Assembly (NCBI RefSeq): GCF_030697305.1
Contig: NZ_JAUYQL010000061.1
Coordinates: 1-57,905, forward strand
Source: Phenylobacterium sp.
GTDB taxonomy: Bacteria; Pseudomonadota; Alphaproteobacteria; Caulobacterales; Caulobacteraceae
Direction of reading: 5' to 3'
DNA length: 57,905 nucleotides
The translations under genes were made by a program, and so were the position numbers. Positions 36,358 to 45,229 of this stretch are shown one piece after another. Position 1 is the stretch's first letter. Each line of letters opens with the position of its first letter. Below the pieces are notes generated by a model. It saw only the letters and a list, made by a program, of their open reading frames with translations. It was not told where the DNA came from and ran no database searches.

Positions 36358-37638
36358 ATGGATCGTCGCGTATTTCTCGTTCTACTGCTGGCCGGCTGCA
36401 CCGGACCCTCGGCGCAAGGGCCCGTCCCTGTCACGCCGACGCCTACGCCCCGGCCGCCTGCGCCGACGCCTGCGCCGGCCCCGCCGCCAAGCGCGCCGCC
36501 GCCCGCCGGCGGCTTGAGCTTCGACGTATGGCGCGGCCAGTTCCGGGAACGCGCGATCGCCGCCGGCCTTCCCGCGGCTGTCGTCGACCGCGAACTGGTC
36601 GGCCTGACACCGGACGACAAGGTCTCCTCCCTGGACGGCCGCCAGCCGGAGTTCTCAAAGCCGGTGGGCGACTACATCAAAGGCGTGATCAGCGACGACC
36701 GCATCGCCATCGGGCGCCGTCGCCGCGCTGAGCTCGCCTTCCTGCCGGGCCTGGAGCAGCGGTTCGGCGTGCCCCGCGACATCCTGATCGCGGTGTGGGC
36801 CATGGAATCGGGCTTCGGCGCCATCCAGGGCGACTTCGACGTCGTGCGTTCCATGGCCACGCTGGCCGCCGACGGCCGCAGGCGGACCTTCGCCGAGGAC
36901 CAGTTGATCGCGGCGCTGCGGATCATCGCCTCGGGCGAGTTCCCGCGTTCGCGGCTGCGCGGCTCGTGGGCCGGCGCGATGGGCCAAACCCAGTTCATCC
37001 CCAGCAGTTTCCTAAGCAACGCCGTCGACGGCGATGGCGACGGGCGACGCGACATCTGGGGCTCCAGCGCCGACGCCCTGGCCTCCGCCGCCAATCTGCT
37101 CGCCAGCGGGGGCTGGATCCGCGGCCAGACCTGGGCGCGGGAGGTCGTGGCGCGCGACGGGTTCGACTACGGGCTGACAGAAGGTCCGCGCGAGACACCG
37201 GCGTGGTGGGAGCAACAGGGCGCGCGGCGCGCAGATGGATTGCCGTGGCCGGCCGCCGACCAGAACACCCCGGCCCAGCTGCTGGCGCCCAGCGGCGCCG
37301 GTGGGCCGCTATTCCTGCTGTTCCCCAACCACTTCGCGATCCGCAAATACAACAACTCCGCCGCCTACGCGCTGGGGATTGGTTTACTGGCCGACCGATT
37401 CGGCGGCGGCGGGCCGCTGACGCGGGCTTGGCCGGTGGAGACGCCGTTGGGGATCGCCGACCGCATCGCCGCCCAGCAGGCGCTGGCGAAACTGGGCTTC
37501 GACCCCGGAGCGCCGGACGGGGTGGTCGGCCTCAACACCCGCGCCCAGCTTCGCGCCTGGCAGAAGAGCCAGGGCCTGACCGCCGACGGCTACCTGTCGC
37601 TGGACATGGTGCGCCGCCTGCGCACCGCCGCGCCCTGA
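36358..37638 (+). CDS. Lytic murein transglycosylase (MltB family) lipoprotein
   Basis: The 426-residue precursor has a lipoprotein signal (FLVLLLAGC, Cys near residue 14) and a Pro/Thr/Ala-rich linker (about 20-50). The SLT_2 domain includes VWAMESGFGAIQGDFDV with the catalytic Glu and GSWAGAMGQTQFIPSSFL. A C-terminal peptidoglycan-binding domain follows (AQQALAKLGFDPGAPDGVVG). It cleaves glycan strands to anhydromuropeptides from the outer membrane. Confidence 0.92.
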   Translation: MDRRVFLVLLLAGCTGPSAQGPVPVTPTPTPRPPAPTPAPAPPPSAPPPAGGLSFDVWRGQFRERAIAAGLPAAVVDRELVGLTPDDKVSSLDGRQPEFSKPVGDYIKGVISDDRIAIGRRRRAELAFLPGLEQRFGVPRDILIAVWAMESGFGAIQGDFDVVRSMATLAADGRRRTFAEDQLIAALRIIASGEFPRSRLRGSWAGAMGQTQFIPSSFLSNAVDGDGDGRRDIWGSSADALASAANLLASGGWIRGQTWAREVVARDGFDYGLTEGPRETPAWWEQQGARRADGLPWPAADQNTPAQLLAPSGAGGPLFLLFPNHFAIRKYNNSAAYALGIGLLADRFGGGGPLTRAWPVETPLGIADRIAAQQALAKLGFDPGAPDGVVGLNTRAQLRAWQKSQGLTADGYLSLDMVRRLRTAAP

Positions 37639-37639
37639 G

Positions 37640-38941
37640 CTAGACTCCGCCGGAATCGTTGCGCTCCACCGTGGCCAGCACCGTCTCCAGGCGGCTGGTC
37701 GGCTTTGGGTCGGCGTTGCGAAGCTGCGTGTTGGTGTAGGCGTAGACCAGCAGGCCCAGCATCATCACCACGTTGACCGCGAACGGCGCCCAATGGACGC
37801 GCTCGTAGAGCATCACATAGACCGGCGCGACAGTCATGGTCATCACGCCAACGATGGAGAACGCACCGCCGACACGGGCCTGTTCGTGCAACTCCACCGC
37901 CAGGGACGAGCCCGCAGCGGCGCCCGGGCGGGCGAAGGCGAATCCGAGACAGGCGACCGCAAAGCCGACCACTACGGACCAGTAGTTGGGGGCTACGGCG
38001 ACGATCAGGTTGCCTAGCGCCGCCAGCGCCACGCCCCAGCGAAGCAGGTGGCGCGGGGTCATCTGGAACATCCGGATCAACCCCCACTGACCCAGCAGCC
38101 CGGAGAGCGCGCCGAACATCATCGCGAGCGCGATGAAGCCCTGCGAGGCCACCGGCTCGATGGCCAGCTTGTCGATCACCAGGAAGCCGAGGGTAAGGCC
38201 GATCGAACTCTGGCAGGCCGCGGTCAGCAGGCTGTACCAGAGGAATGGGGTCACCCGCGGATCACGCCAGATTCGCACCCGCTTCTGCGGCTCTCCGTCG
38301 GCCGTCCTGACCGGCAGCGGAGGCGGAAGCGATTTTCCGAGATAGCGCCAGGTGACCACCAGGGCCGCGACGCCCATGAGGGAGAAGACATAGAGCGGGC
38401 CGGCGAGGCCGACGATCGGCAGGACGAACAGCGGCGCGAAGAACGGCCCCACCACAGTCCCCAGTCCGAACGCCCCGGCGAGATTGGCCATCGCCTGTGT
38501 CCGGTCCTCTGGCCGCGTGCCTTCTCCGATGATCGCCTGGGTCGCGGGCGTCGAGGCCGATCCCAGGGCGCCGAAGCAACCCCGCGAGACGACCAGCAGG
38601 GCGAGGATCACCATCGGCGACGCCATGTGCAGGAGGCCCGCTGTGACCACGAGCCCCATCAGCAGCTTTGCGAACACAATACCCGTCAGGCTGATCATGA
38701 TCAGGGTCTTGCGGTCCATGCGATCGGCCGCCTTGGTCCAGAACGGCGTGAAGGCCGCCCACATCAAGGCCGAGAACACGAAGACGCTCGTCACCATCGT
38801 GTCGGGAATGGCCAGCGAGCGGCCGATCACCGGCAGCAGCGACATCAGTCCGGTATTGGCGATCGCCATGATCAGCGAGCTGGCGAACAGGATCGCAAAT
38901 GCGCGGCGGGAAAGCGTCGGTGGGTAGACCTGGTCCAGCAT
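37640..38941 (-). CDS. MFS transporter
   Basis: The 433-residue protein has twelve predicted membrane helices, an MFS loop 2-3 motif variant (FWTKAADRMDRKTLIMI) and RGCFGALGSASTPATQAIIGEGTRPEDRT in the fourth-fifth helix region. It may be a drug or small-molecule exporter (DHA1 type). I chose ATG 38941 (MLDQVYPPTLSRR); the longer frame from 39022 has no family support. It is convergent with the transglycosylase (1 nt gap). Confidence 0.88.
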   Translation of the reverse strand: MLDQVYPPTLSRRAFAILFASSLIMAIANTGLMSLLPVIGRSLAIPDTMVTSVFVFSALMWAAFTPFWTKAADRMDRKTLIMISLTGIVFAKLLMGLVVTAGLLHMASPMVILALLVVSRGCFGALGSASTPATQAIIGEGTRPEDRTQAMANLAGAFGLGTVVGPFFAPLFVLPIVGLAGPLYVFSLMGVAALVVTWRYLGKSLPPPLPVRTADGEPQKRVRIWRDPRVTPFLWYSLLTAACQSSIGLTLGFLVIDKLAIEPVASQGFIALAMMFGALSGLLGQWGLIRMFQMTPRHLLRWGVALAALGNLIVAVAPNYWSVVVGFAVACLGFAFARPGAAAGSSLAVELHEQARVGGAFSIVGVMTMTVAPVYVMLYERVHWAPFAVNVVMMLGLLVYAYTNTQLRNADPKPTSRLETVLATVERNDSGGV

Positions 38942-39072
38942 TCGGCACCGCTTAGGCCTTGCCGCTGCGGCATGCAAACCGTGCGGCGAGCGTGTGCGCG
39001 CCAAGCCCCGGGAACCCGCCATTAAACATTAACGGCGATGGTGGCCGCTACATCTCAGGGGCCGGCAGTTTC

Positions 39073-39942
39073 ATGTTTCAGATCATCGGCGTCGTGCTGC
39101 TGTTCGGGCTCGTCTTCGGCAGTTTCATTATCTCCGGCGGCAATATGGGCGTCATCCTGCACGCCACGCCGCACGAGATGATGGCGATCGGCGGCGCAGG
39201 CGTTGCGGCCTTCCTGATTTCCAACTCCCTGCCGGTAATCAAAGCCACCGGCGGCGGCCTGGCCAAGGTGTTCGCCGGCCCGAAATGGAAGGCGTCCGAC
39301 TACCGCGACCTGTTGTCGCTGCTGTTCTTGCTGACCAAGACGATGAAATCCAAGGGCGTCATCGCTCTGGAAAGCCACATCGAGAATCCGAAGGAGAGCA
39401 CGATCTTCTCGCGCTTCCCGAAGATCCTGAAGGACCACTTCGCCGTGGACTTCATCTGCGACACCCTGCGGATGATGACCATGAACCTGGAAGATCCCCA
39501 CCAGGTCGAGGACGCCATGGAGAAGCAACTCGAGAAGCACCACCACGAAGGCCTGGCCCCGGCCGACGCCCTGACCAATCTCGCCGACGCCCTGCCTGCG
39601 CTGGGCATCGTCGCCGCCGTGCTGGGGGTCATCAAGACCATGGGCGCGATCACCGAGCCGCCGGAAGTGCTGGGCGAGATGATCGGCGGCGCACTGGTCG
39701 GCACCTTCCTGGGCGTGTTCCTCGCCTACGGCCTGGTCGGCCCGATGGCCACGCGGCTGAAGAACGTCATCGAAGAGGATGGCGCTTTCTACCGCATCAT
39801 CCAGTCGGTGCTGGTCGCCCACCTGCATGGCAACGCCGCGCAGATCTCGGTGGAAATCGGCCGCGGCAGCGTCCCGTCAGGCGCTCAACCCAGCTTCCTC
39901 GAGCTCGAGGAAGCGCTGTCGGCCATCCCCAACGAAGCATGA
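39073..39942 (+). CDS. motA: Flagellar motor stator protein MotA
   Basis: The 289-residue protein has four membrane helices. It keeps both conserved stator prolines, in DALPALGIVAAVLG and YGLVGPMATRL, and a cytoplasmic loop rich in charged residues (IENPKES, MTMNLEDPHQ). MotA with MotB forms the proton-driven flagellar stator. No motB follows, as in Caulobacter, where the two genes are unlinked. The frame opens at 38959, but the family N-terminus starts at ATG 39073. TTAAACATTAAC lies 40 nt upstream. Confidence 0.95.
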   Translation: MFQIIGVVLLFGLVFGSFIISGGNMGVILHATPHEMMAIGGAGVAAFLISNSLPVIKATGGGLAKVFAGPKWKASDYRDLLSLLFLLTKTMKSKGVIALESHIENPKESTIFSRFPKILKDHFAVDFICDTLRMMTMNLEDPHQVEDAMEKQLEKHHHEGLAPADALTNLADALPALGIVAAVLGVIKTMGAITEPPEVLGEMIGGALVGTFLGVFLAYGLVGPMATRLKNVIEEDGAFYRIIQSVLVAHLHGNAAQISVEIGRGSVPSGAQPSFLELEEALSAIPNEA

Positions 39943-40173
39943 TCTAGAGCCTCGCAGGACGCATCGTTCGGCATTCGTCAGACACCTCGTATGGTGAATG
40001 GTGAAAAAAGTGATCACGAGCGCGTGAATTAAAGTCTTGCTCTCGCGCTAAACCCCTGCATATTCCTGCTGCGCCTCATGGGGTCCAACTGCGTCGTTTC
40101 GGTCATTTCCGAACGCCGTCGCGGGACACCGGGACGAGGCGTATCACCACCTTCGTCTAAGGGGACAGGGACT

Positions 40174-40482
40174 ATGACCTCCGCAATCCTTCGCAAGCTT
40201 CTCGTGGCCGGCGCTGCCGTCGCCGCGCTCTCCGTCGCCGCCTGCAACAAGCCCGCTGAAAAGGCCGCTGAAGCTTCGGATTCGGCCGCGACCGCGACCG
40301 ACGCCGCCGCCACCGCGACCGACGCGGCTGCGACCGCCGACGCCGCCGCCGCTGACGCCAGCAAGGCCGCGACCGACGCTGCCGCCGCTGCTCCGGCTGC
40401 CGACGCGATGTCGGCCGCTGAAGCCCCCAAGGCCGACGCGATGGCTCCGGCCGCTCCCGCGGCCCCGGCTGAAAAGCACTAA
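40174..40482 (+). CDS. Alanine-rich small lipoprotein with tandem repeats
   Basis: The 102-residue precursor has a lipoprotein signal (LRKLLVAGAAVAALSVAAC, Cys near residue 22). The mature part is almost only Ala, Asp, Thr, Pro and Lys, with heptad-like repeats ATATDAAATATDAAATADA. This low-complexity helix resembles small murein-lipoprotein-like proteins, but it matches no family I can name. GGGGAC precedes ATG 40174, and a strong terminator follows. The 231-nt region upstream (39943-40173) shows no other gene. Confidence 0.7.
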   Translation: MTSAILRKLLVAGAAVAALSVAACNKPAEKAAEASDSAATATDAAATATDAAATADAAAADASKAATDAAAAAPAADAMSAAEAPKADAMAPAAPAAPAEKH

Positions 40483-40510
40483 GCGCGTCTCACCAGACAC
40501 GTTGAAGTCT

Positions 40511-40547
40511 AAAGGGCCGTCCCTCCGGGGGCGGCCCTTTTCCTTTG
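40511..40547 (+). terminator. Rho-independent terminator after the alanine-rich lipoprotein
   Basis: AGGGCCGTCCC and the complementary GGGGGCGGCCCT form a GC-rich hairpin ending in TTTTCC. It lies about 30 nt after the lipoprotein stop and just before mnmC, so the lipoprotein is monocistronic. Confidence 0.8.
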
Positions 40548-40558
40548 CCCGCTGACCT

Positions 40559-42382
40559 ATGGCGCGCCCACTCTCGGACATGATCCCTCCCCTGGCCGCC
40601 GACGCCGACCCGCTGATCTGGACCGAAGACGGACCGCGGTCGCGCTTCTATGGCGATATCTATTTCTCCACCGCCGACGGCCTGGCCGAGAGCCGCGCGG
40701 TGTTCCTCCAGGGCTGTGGCCTGCCGCAGGCCTGGGCCGGGCGCGACCGCTTCGTCGTCGCCGAACTGGGTTTCGGGACTGGCCTGAACATCGCAGCCCT
40801 CCTGGACTTGTGGCGCGCGCATCGGCCGCCGGGCGCCCGCCTCCATGTGTTCAGCGTCGAGGCGCACCCGCTTAGTCGCGCCGACGCCGTCCGCGCTCTC
40901 GCCGCCTGGCCCGAGCTGGCTGACGCCGCGCAGGCGCTGCTGGATCAGTGGCCTGGCCTCGCCGCGGGCTTCCACCGCCTGGAGCTGCCCGCGTTCGACG
41001 CGATCGTCGACGTCGCCGTGCTTGATGTCGCCCAAGCGCTTGGCCAGTGGTCAGGGCGCGCCGACGCCTGGTTCCTCGACGGCTTCTCGCCGGCGCTGAA
41101 CCCGGCGATGTGGCGCCAGGAGGTGCTGGACCTGGTCGCCGCGCGATCGGCGCCTGGCGCGCGGGCCGCAACGTTCACCGTGGCCGGCGCTGTGCGGCGC
41201 GGCCTGGCGCAAGCGGGCTTCACGATCGCCAAACAGCCGGGCTATGGCCGCAAACGAGAGCGCCTCGAAGCTTGGTTCGAGCCGCAAGGCGCTGCGACGA
41301 CCAGCCCATCCCACCGCGTGGCGATCATCGGCGCGGGCGTCGCAGGCGCGGCGGCGGCGCGCGCCGTCCGCGTCCTGGGCGGCGAGGCGGTGGTTTACGA
41401 AGCGCATGCTCCAGGCGCCGGCGCCTCCGGCAACCCCGTGGCGCTGGCGACGCCGAGGCTCGACGCTGGCCTCGGTCCTCCCGCCCGACTGTTCGCCCAG
41501 GCCTTCGCGCGCGCCGCCCAGCTCTACGAAGAGACGCCCGGCGCGGTGGTGGCGCGGGGCGTTCTGCAGCTAGCCGTAGGCGAGCGCGACCCCGGACGGT
41601 TTGCGACCATCGCCGCCAGCGACTTGTTCGAGGCAGGCGACCTCGATCTGCTCGAGCCTGACGCGGTCAGCCAGCGCCTGGGCGAAGCGGCGCCCGCCGC
41701 CCTGGCCATGGAGACCGCGCTGACGATTGCGCCCGCCGCCGTGCTCTCCGCCTGGATCGGCGGTCAGAGCCGCGTGCAGGTGGCGCGTCTGGAGACCACG
41801 GCTGGTGGATGGCGGCTGCTGGGATCCGACGGCGAAGCCGTCGGCGAGGCTGACGCGGTGATCGTCGCGGCCGGCGCGCAGAGTGGCGATCTGGTCGCCG
41901 GCGCAGCGCTGTCCAGCGTCCGCGGCCAGGCGAGTTGGGCGGCGCTGGACGTCCCCGTGGTGCAGGCGGCCGCCTGGGGCGGCTATGCGGCGCCCACCGC
42001 TGACGGCGTGTTGTTCGGGGCCACCCACGACAAGGGCGACACGGGCCTCGACGTGCGCGACGCCGATCATCGCCGCAATCTGGAGACCCTGGCTTCGACC
42101 CTGCCCGCGCTTGCGCAACGCCTGGCGGGTTCTCGCCTGCAAGGGCGTGCGGCGTTGCGCGCGGTGACGCCCGACCGCCTGCCGCTGGCTGGCTCCGCGG
42201 GTCAGGCGGGATTGTTCCTGCTTTCGGGACTTGGCTCCCGCGGCTTCACCTTGGCGCCGCTGCTTGCGGAACAGGTGGCGGCGCTGGCGCTGGGCGCGCC
42301 CAGCCCCCTGCCGGGCGACCTGGCCGCGCTGGTCGATCCGGCGCGGTTCGAAGCCCGCGCCGCGCGACGTGGCCGACCCTAA
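40559..42382 (+). CDS. mnmC: Bifunctional tRNA 5-methylaminomethyl-2-thiouridine methyltransferase/oxidase MnmC
   Basis: The 607-residue fusion has an N-terminal MnmD methyltransferase (ELGFGTGLNIAALLDLW; WFLDGFSPALNPAMW) and a C-terminal FAD oxidase (VAIIGAGVAGAAAARAV; APGAGASGNPVALATPRLD). It completes mnm5s2U at tRNA wobble positions for decoding A/G-ending codons. Both domains appear intact. It starts 15 nt after the preceding terminator. Confidence 0.94.
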   Translation: MARPLSDMIPPLAADADPLIWTEDGPRSRFYGDIYFSTADGLAESRAVFLQGCGLPQAWAGRDRFVVAELGFGTGLNIAALLDLWRAHRPPGARLHVFSVEAHPLSRADAVRALAAWPELADAAQALLDQWPGLAAGFHRLELPAFDAIVDVAVLDVAQALGQWSGRADAWFLDGFSPALNPAMWRQEVLDLVAARSAPGARAATFTVAGAVRRGLAQAGFTIAKQPGYGRKRERLEAWFEPQGAATTSPSHRVAIIGAGVAGAAAARAVRVLGGEAVVYEAHAPGAGASGNPVALATPRLDAGLGPPARLFAQAFARAAQLYEETPGAVVARGVLQLAVGERDPGRFATIAASDLFEAGDLDLLEPDAVSQRLGEAAPAALAMETALTIAPAAVLSAWIGGQSRVQVARLETTAGGWRLLGSDGEAVGEADAVIVAAGAQSGDLVAGAALSSVRGQASWAALDVPVVQAAAWGGYAAPTADGVLFGATHDKGDTGLDVRDADHRRNLETLASTLPALAQRLAGSRLQGRAALRAVTPDRLPLAGSAGQAGLFLLSGLGSRGFTLAPLLAEQVAALALGAPSPLPGDLAALVDPARFEARAARRGRP

Positions 42383-42431
42383 CGTCACCACCTATAGTTA
42401 CATGCCCGCGGAAGTCCTGCGATCCAGAATG

Positions 42432-42602
42432 TTACACGCGTAGATCGATGGCGCGGATTTCCGATGGCACGATCCGCACGTCGTCGGCGAATTGGCTCTG
42501 ACTTCTGTTCTTGGCCAAGCCCATAGCCGCCTGCAGGCTCATCGGGAGCGCGGAGGTGTTCCACAGCCCCTGACCGACAAATCGCTGATCTACCCGAAAC
42601 AT
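42432..42602 (-). CDS. Possible small protein (56 aa), unknown
   Basis: A 56-residue frame on the minus strand begins MFRVDQRFVGQGLWNTSALP and ends VRIVPSEIRAIDLRV. Codon use in the second half matches host genes. It lies in the 373-nt gap between mnmC and ltrA. No clear Shine-Dalgarno is seen (GGTGG only), and I do not recognise the protein. The upstream stretch 42603-42700 is richer in A+T, as expected of a divergent promoter region. Confidence 0.35.
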   Translation of the reverse strand: MFRVDQRFVGQGLWNTSALPMSLQAAMGLAKNRSQSQFADDVRIVPSEIRAIDLRV

Positions 42603-42707
42603 GGCGCCACCAAATGTCTGTTTATGATCTACTCACAATGGTCACTTTACGTAACATCACCCTGCGACACTAACGACAGGTAAAATCGCCCCCGCGGTGA
42701 CGCGCCG

Positions 42708-42722
42708 TTGATTTCCCGTTAA
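42708..42722. promoter_or_regulatory. Degenerate CtrA-like box upstream of the LtrA-family gene
   Basis: TTGA-TTTCCCG-TTAA matches the CtrA consensus TTAA-N7-TTAA with one mismatch and correct spacing. It ends 33 nt before ATG 42756. With a single mismatch, chance occurrence in this AT-richer gap is possible. Confidence 0.3.
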
Positions 42723-42755
42723 GTCTCGACGCCGCCGCCAGGAGGCCAGCCGAAG

Positions 42756-43955
42756 ATGAGCCACGGGTTGCTGCGTAAACGTCAGGCGGGCGCCCATGCC
42801 CGAGTGTCGTTCGTCGAGCTGTTCTTCGACCTGGTGTTCGTGTTCGCGATCACCCAGCTATCCCACACCCTGCTGGCGCACCTTACCTGGACCGGCGTCC
42901 TGCAGGCAGGCGTGCTGCTGCTCGCCGTGTGGTGGGCGTGGGTCTACACCACCTGGGTCACCAACTGGCTGGACCCTGAACACCCCAGCGTGCGGCTGAT
43001 GTTGTTCGCGCTGATGGGCGTGGGCTTGGTGCTGTCGACCTCGCTGCCGTCAGCTTTCAGCGGACACGCGCGGTCCTTCGCGCTGGCCTATGTGACCATC
43101 CAGATCGGCCGCAGCCTGTTCGTGCTGTACGCCGCCCGCGGGTACGCGACCTTGACCCACAACTTCCAGCGCATCGTGGCCTGGCTCAGCGCATCGGCGG
43201 CGCTGTGGATCGCCGGTGCCTTCGCCGCGCCCGACCTGCGGATGGCCTGGTGGATCGCCGCCTTGGGCATCGAATGCCTGGGACCGGCCGCCGCCTACTG
43301 GATCCCGGGACTTGGGCGCACGCCCACCCATGACTGGAATGTCGAGGGGGCGCACATCGCCGAGCGGTGCGGCCTGTTCGTGATCATCGCCCTGGGCGAA
43401 TCCGTGCTGGTGACCGGCGCGACCTTCGCCGGGGTCGACTGGACGCCCGAGATCGTCGCCGCCTTCTTCGTGGCGTTCATCGGCACGCTGGCGATGTGGT
43501 GGATCTATTTCAGCGCCCACGCCGAGGCGGCCAGCCACGCCATCGCGTCGTCGGACGATCCGGGCAGGATCGCGCGGCTGGCCTACACCTACATCCACAT
43601 CCCGATCGTCGCCGGAATCATCGTCGCGGCGGCTGGCGACGAACTGTCCCTGGCCCATCCCATGGCCGCAGCCTCACCCGCCGTGTCGGCGGTGCTGCTG
43701 GGCGGGCCGGCGCTGTTCCTGCTGGGGACGTTGCTGTTCAAGGCCAGCGTATTCCGCGTCTGGGCGACGCCCCGTCTGGTCGGCCTGGGCCTGCTGGCCC
43801 TACTCGTCCCATTCGCGGCGACGGGCCCCGCGACACTCGCCCTGGCCGCGGCGGCCTGCGGGGCGCTGGTGGTCGTGGGCGCCTGGGAAAGCGTCATCCG
43901 CCTGCGAGAAGGCGGACCGGCCCTGCCGCACAAGGCCCCCGTCACTCAGGCCTGA
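42756..43955 (+). CDS. Low temperature requirement protein A (LtrA) family membrane protein
   Basis: The 399-residue protein has about ten hydrophobic helices and the family hallmark ARVSFVELFFDLVFVFAITQLSH near the N-terminus, plus ERCGLFVIIALGES. LtrA was linked to cold growth in Listeria; the biochemical role is unknown. AGGAGG lies about 11 nt before ATG 42756. Confidence 0.9.
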   Translation: MSHGLLRKRQAGAHARVSFVELFFDLVFVFAITQLSHTLLAHLTWTGVLQAGVLLLAVWWAWVYTTWVTNWLDPEHPSVRLMLFALMGVGLVLSTSLPSAFSGHARSFALAYVTIQIGRSLFVLYAARGYATLTHNFQRIVAWLSASAALWIAGAFAAPDLRMAWWIAALGIECLGPAAAYWIPGLGRTPTHDWNVEGAHIAERCGLFVIIALGESVLVTGATFAGVDWTPEIVAAFFVAFIGTLAMWWIYFSAHAEAASHAIASSDDPGRIARLAYTYIHIPIVAGIIVAAAGDELSLAHPMAAASPAVSAVLLGGPALFLLGTLLFKASVFRVWATPRLVGLGLLALLVPFAATGPATLALAAAACGALVVVGAWESVIRLREGGPALPHKAPVTQA

Positions 43956-43972
43956 CCGCGCCCCGCCAGGCG

Positions 43973-44449
43973 TCACAACCTCGGACCGACAGGGCCCGAC
44001 GAGTCGCCGCGCGCCGCGTAGAACGCATCGACCCTGGTGAAGTGGAATGCCGCCGTCTCCACGCTCCGCTTGGCGATATCGATGGCCAGATAGTCGAGAC
44101 CGAAGGGGCGGCATTTGAACTGCATCGCCTTCAGCCTGTCGACGTACGGTCCCAGCGCGTTGAAGGCCGCGACGGCCTCCGCGAGATCACCCAGCCGACC
44201 ATTGCCGTCGCCGTGGTGCGGCCGCCCTTCGCCGAGCACGTGATAGAAGTTACGCCGGCGGGTGAAGTGGTAGGCCGTGGTCTCCAGCCCATTGAGCGCG
44301 ATCTCCATCGCCAGATAGTCGGAACCTTCCGGCGCGCATTCGTCCCGCATCGCCAGCATCTGGGTCACATACGGCGCGAGGGCGTCGAATTCGCGGACGG
44401 CGGCGGCTTCGAGGCCAAGGCCGAGGTACGTTCGATGAACCAACTGCAC
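43973..44449 (-). CDS. Unknown protein with a duplicated ~50-residue unit
   Basis: The 158-residue frame contains two copies of one unit, 75 residues apart (about 18-69 and 93-144). Both share the pattern A-V-x2-F-x-A-L-x-P-Y-V, then A-M-x3-C-x-P-x-G-x-D-Y-L-A, I-A, E-T-x-A-x-H-F-T-R and F-Y. The Cys and His repeat in each copy (Cys38/Cys113, His61/His136), so they may bind metal or a ligand. I know no family for it. The GTG start at 44449 has GGAGG abutting it, so the true start is uncertain. Confidence 0.65.
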   Translation of the reverse strand: MQLVHRTYLGLGLEAAAVREFDALAPYVTQMLAMRDECAPEGSDYLAMEIALNGLETTAYHFTRRRNFYHVLGEGRPHHGDGNGRLGDLAEAVAAFNALGPYVDRLKAMQFKCRPFGLDYLAIDIAKRSVETAAFHFTRVDAFYAARGDSSGPVGPRL

Positions 44450-44593
44450 CTCCGGAAGCGACTTCCGAACGTGAACAAAATTAGAACATCCGAGTCAATG
44501 CGCGTCAACGCCAGCCACGACGATATGACGTCGGCGCACGCGCCTTGAGCGCCTCTGGCGGGCGCAAGTACCGACTTAGCGCTATGAGAAGAA

Positions 44594-44668
<75 letters not shown>

Positions 44669-44672
44669 GCCG

Positions 44673-44688
44673 GCTCCCCTCGGGGAGC
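44673..44688. other. Hairpin between cpdR and tRNA-Val
   Basis: GCTCCCC-TC-GGGGAGC is a perfect 7-bp inverted repeat located 4 nt upstream of the tRNA 5' end (minus strand) and about 70 nt after the cpdR stop. It could separate the transcripts or mark a processing site for the tRNA leader. No U-tract follows. Confidence 0.35.
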
Positions 44689-44757
44689 GCGAAGGCGGGG
44701 ATATACCGGCGCGGCGCTGGGCGCGCAACCCGGACCGACGGCCTGGGCCTGCGAAAG

Positions 44758-45114
44758 TCAGGCGGCCATCATCCGCTCCACCTCGGCGACGATCTCGCGC
44801 AGGTGGATGGGCTTGGACAACACCTTGGCGCCGGCGGGGGCCGCGTCGCCGGCGGCCAGGGCCACGGCGGCGAAGCCGGTGATGAACATGATCCTCAGGC
44901 CCGGATGGCGGGCGGCGGCCTGGCGCGCGACCTCGATACCGTCCAGGCCCGGCATGACGATATCGGTCAGCAACAGGTCCCAGACCTCGTCCAGGGCGGC
45001 CGCCGCGGTGTCGCCGTCGGCGCAGGCCAACACCTCATAGCCGGCGCGTTCGAGCGCACGCGCGAGGAAGCCGCGCAGCGAGTCGTCATCTTCGGCCAGG
45101 AGTATGCGGGGCAT
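44758..45114 (-). CDS. cpdR: Cell-cycle response regulator CpdR
   Basis: The 118-residue single-domain receiver starts RILLAEDDDSLRGFLARALE, carries phosphoacceptor Asp51 in LLLTDIVMPG, a Thr in MFITGFA and the conserved Lys in LSKPIHL. CpdR, when unphosphorylated, recruits ClpXP to the pole to degrade CtrA and PdeA; the CckA-ChpT relay phosphorylates Asp51. Adjacency to N-formylglutamate amidohydrolase and a tRNA is, from memory, the usual cpdR setting in alphaproteobacteria. Confidence 0.88.
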   Translation of the reverse strand: MPRILLAEDDDSLRGFLARALERAGYEVLACADGDTAAAALDEVWDLLLTDIVMPGLDGIEVARQAAARHPGLRIMFITGFAAVALAAGDAAPAGAKVLSKPIHLREIVAEVERMMAA

Positions 45115-45229
45115 GGGCGCTCGTGCAGTCGGGCGTCGGGGGGTGTTTCGCGGGCAGATTAGGCGGGCACATGTAAACTCGCGATGAACCCTTTGACCAT
45201 GGTGACGGCGCGGCGTTCAATACGACGCA

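Noticed and set aside
39023..39033. TTAAACATTAAC before motA as a CtrA site
   Set aside because: The two TTAA halves are 3 nt apart rather than 7, so it does not fit the full consensus; at most a half-site.
42492..42683. 63-codon frame on the plus strand in the mnmC-ltrA gap
   Set aside because: No ribosome-binding site, poor codon use and Cys/Tyr/Ser-rich end; the minus-strand frame there is somewhat better.
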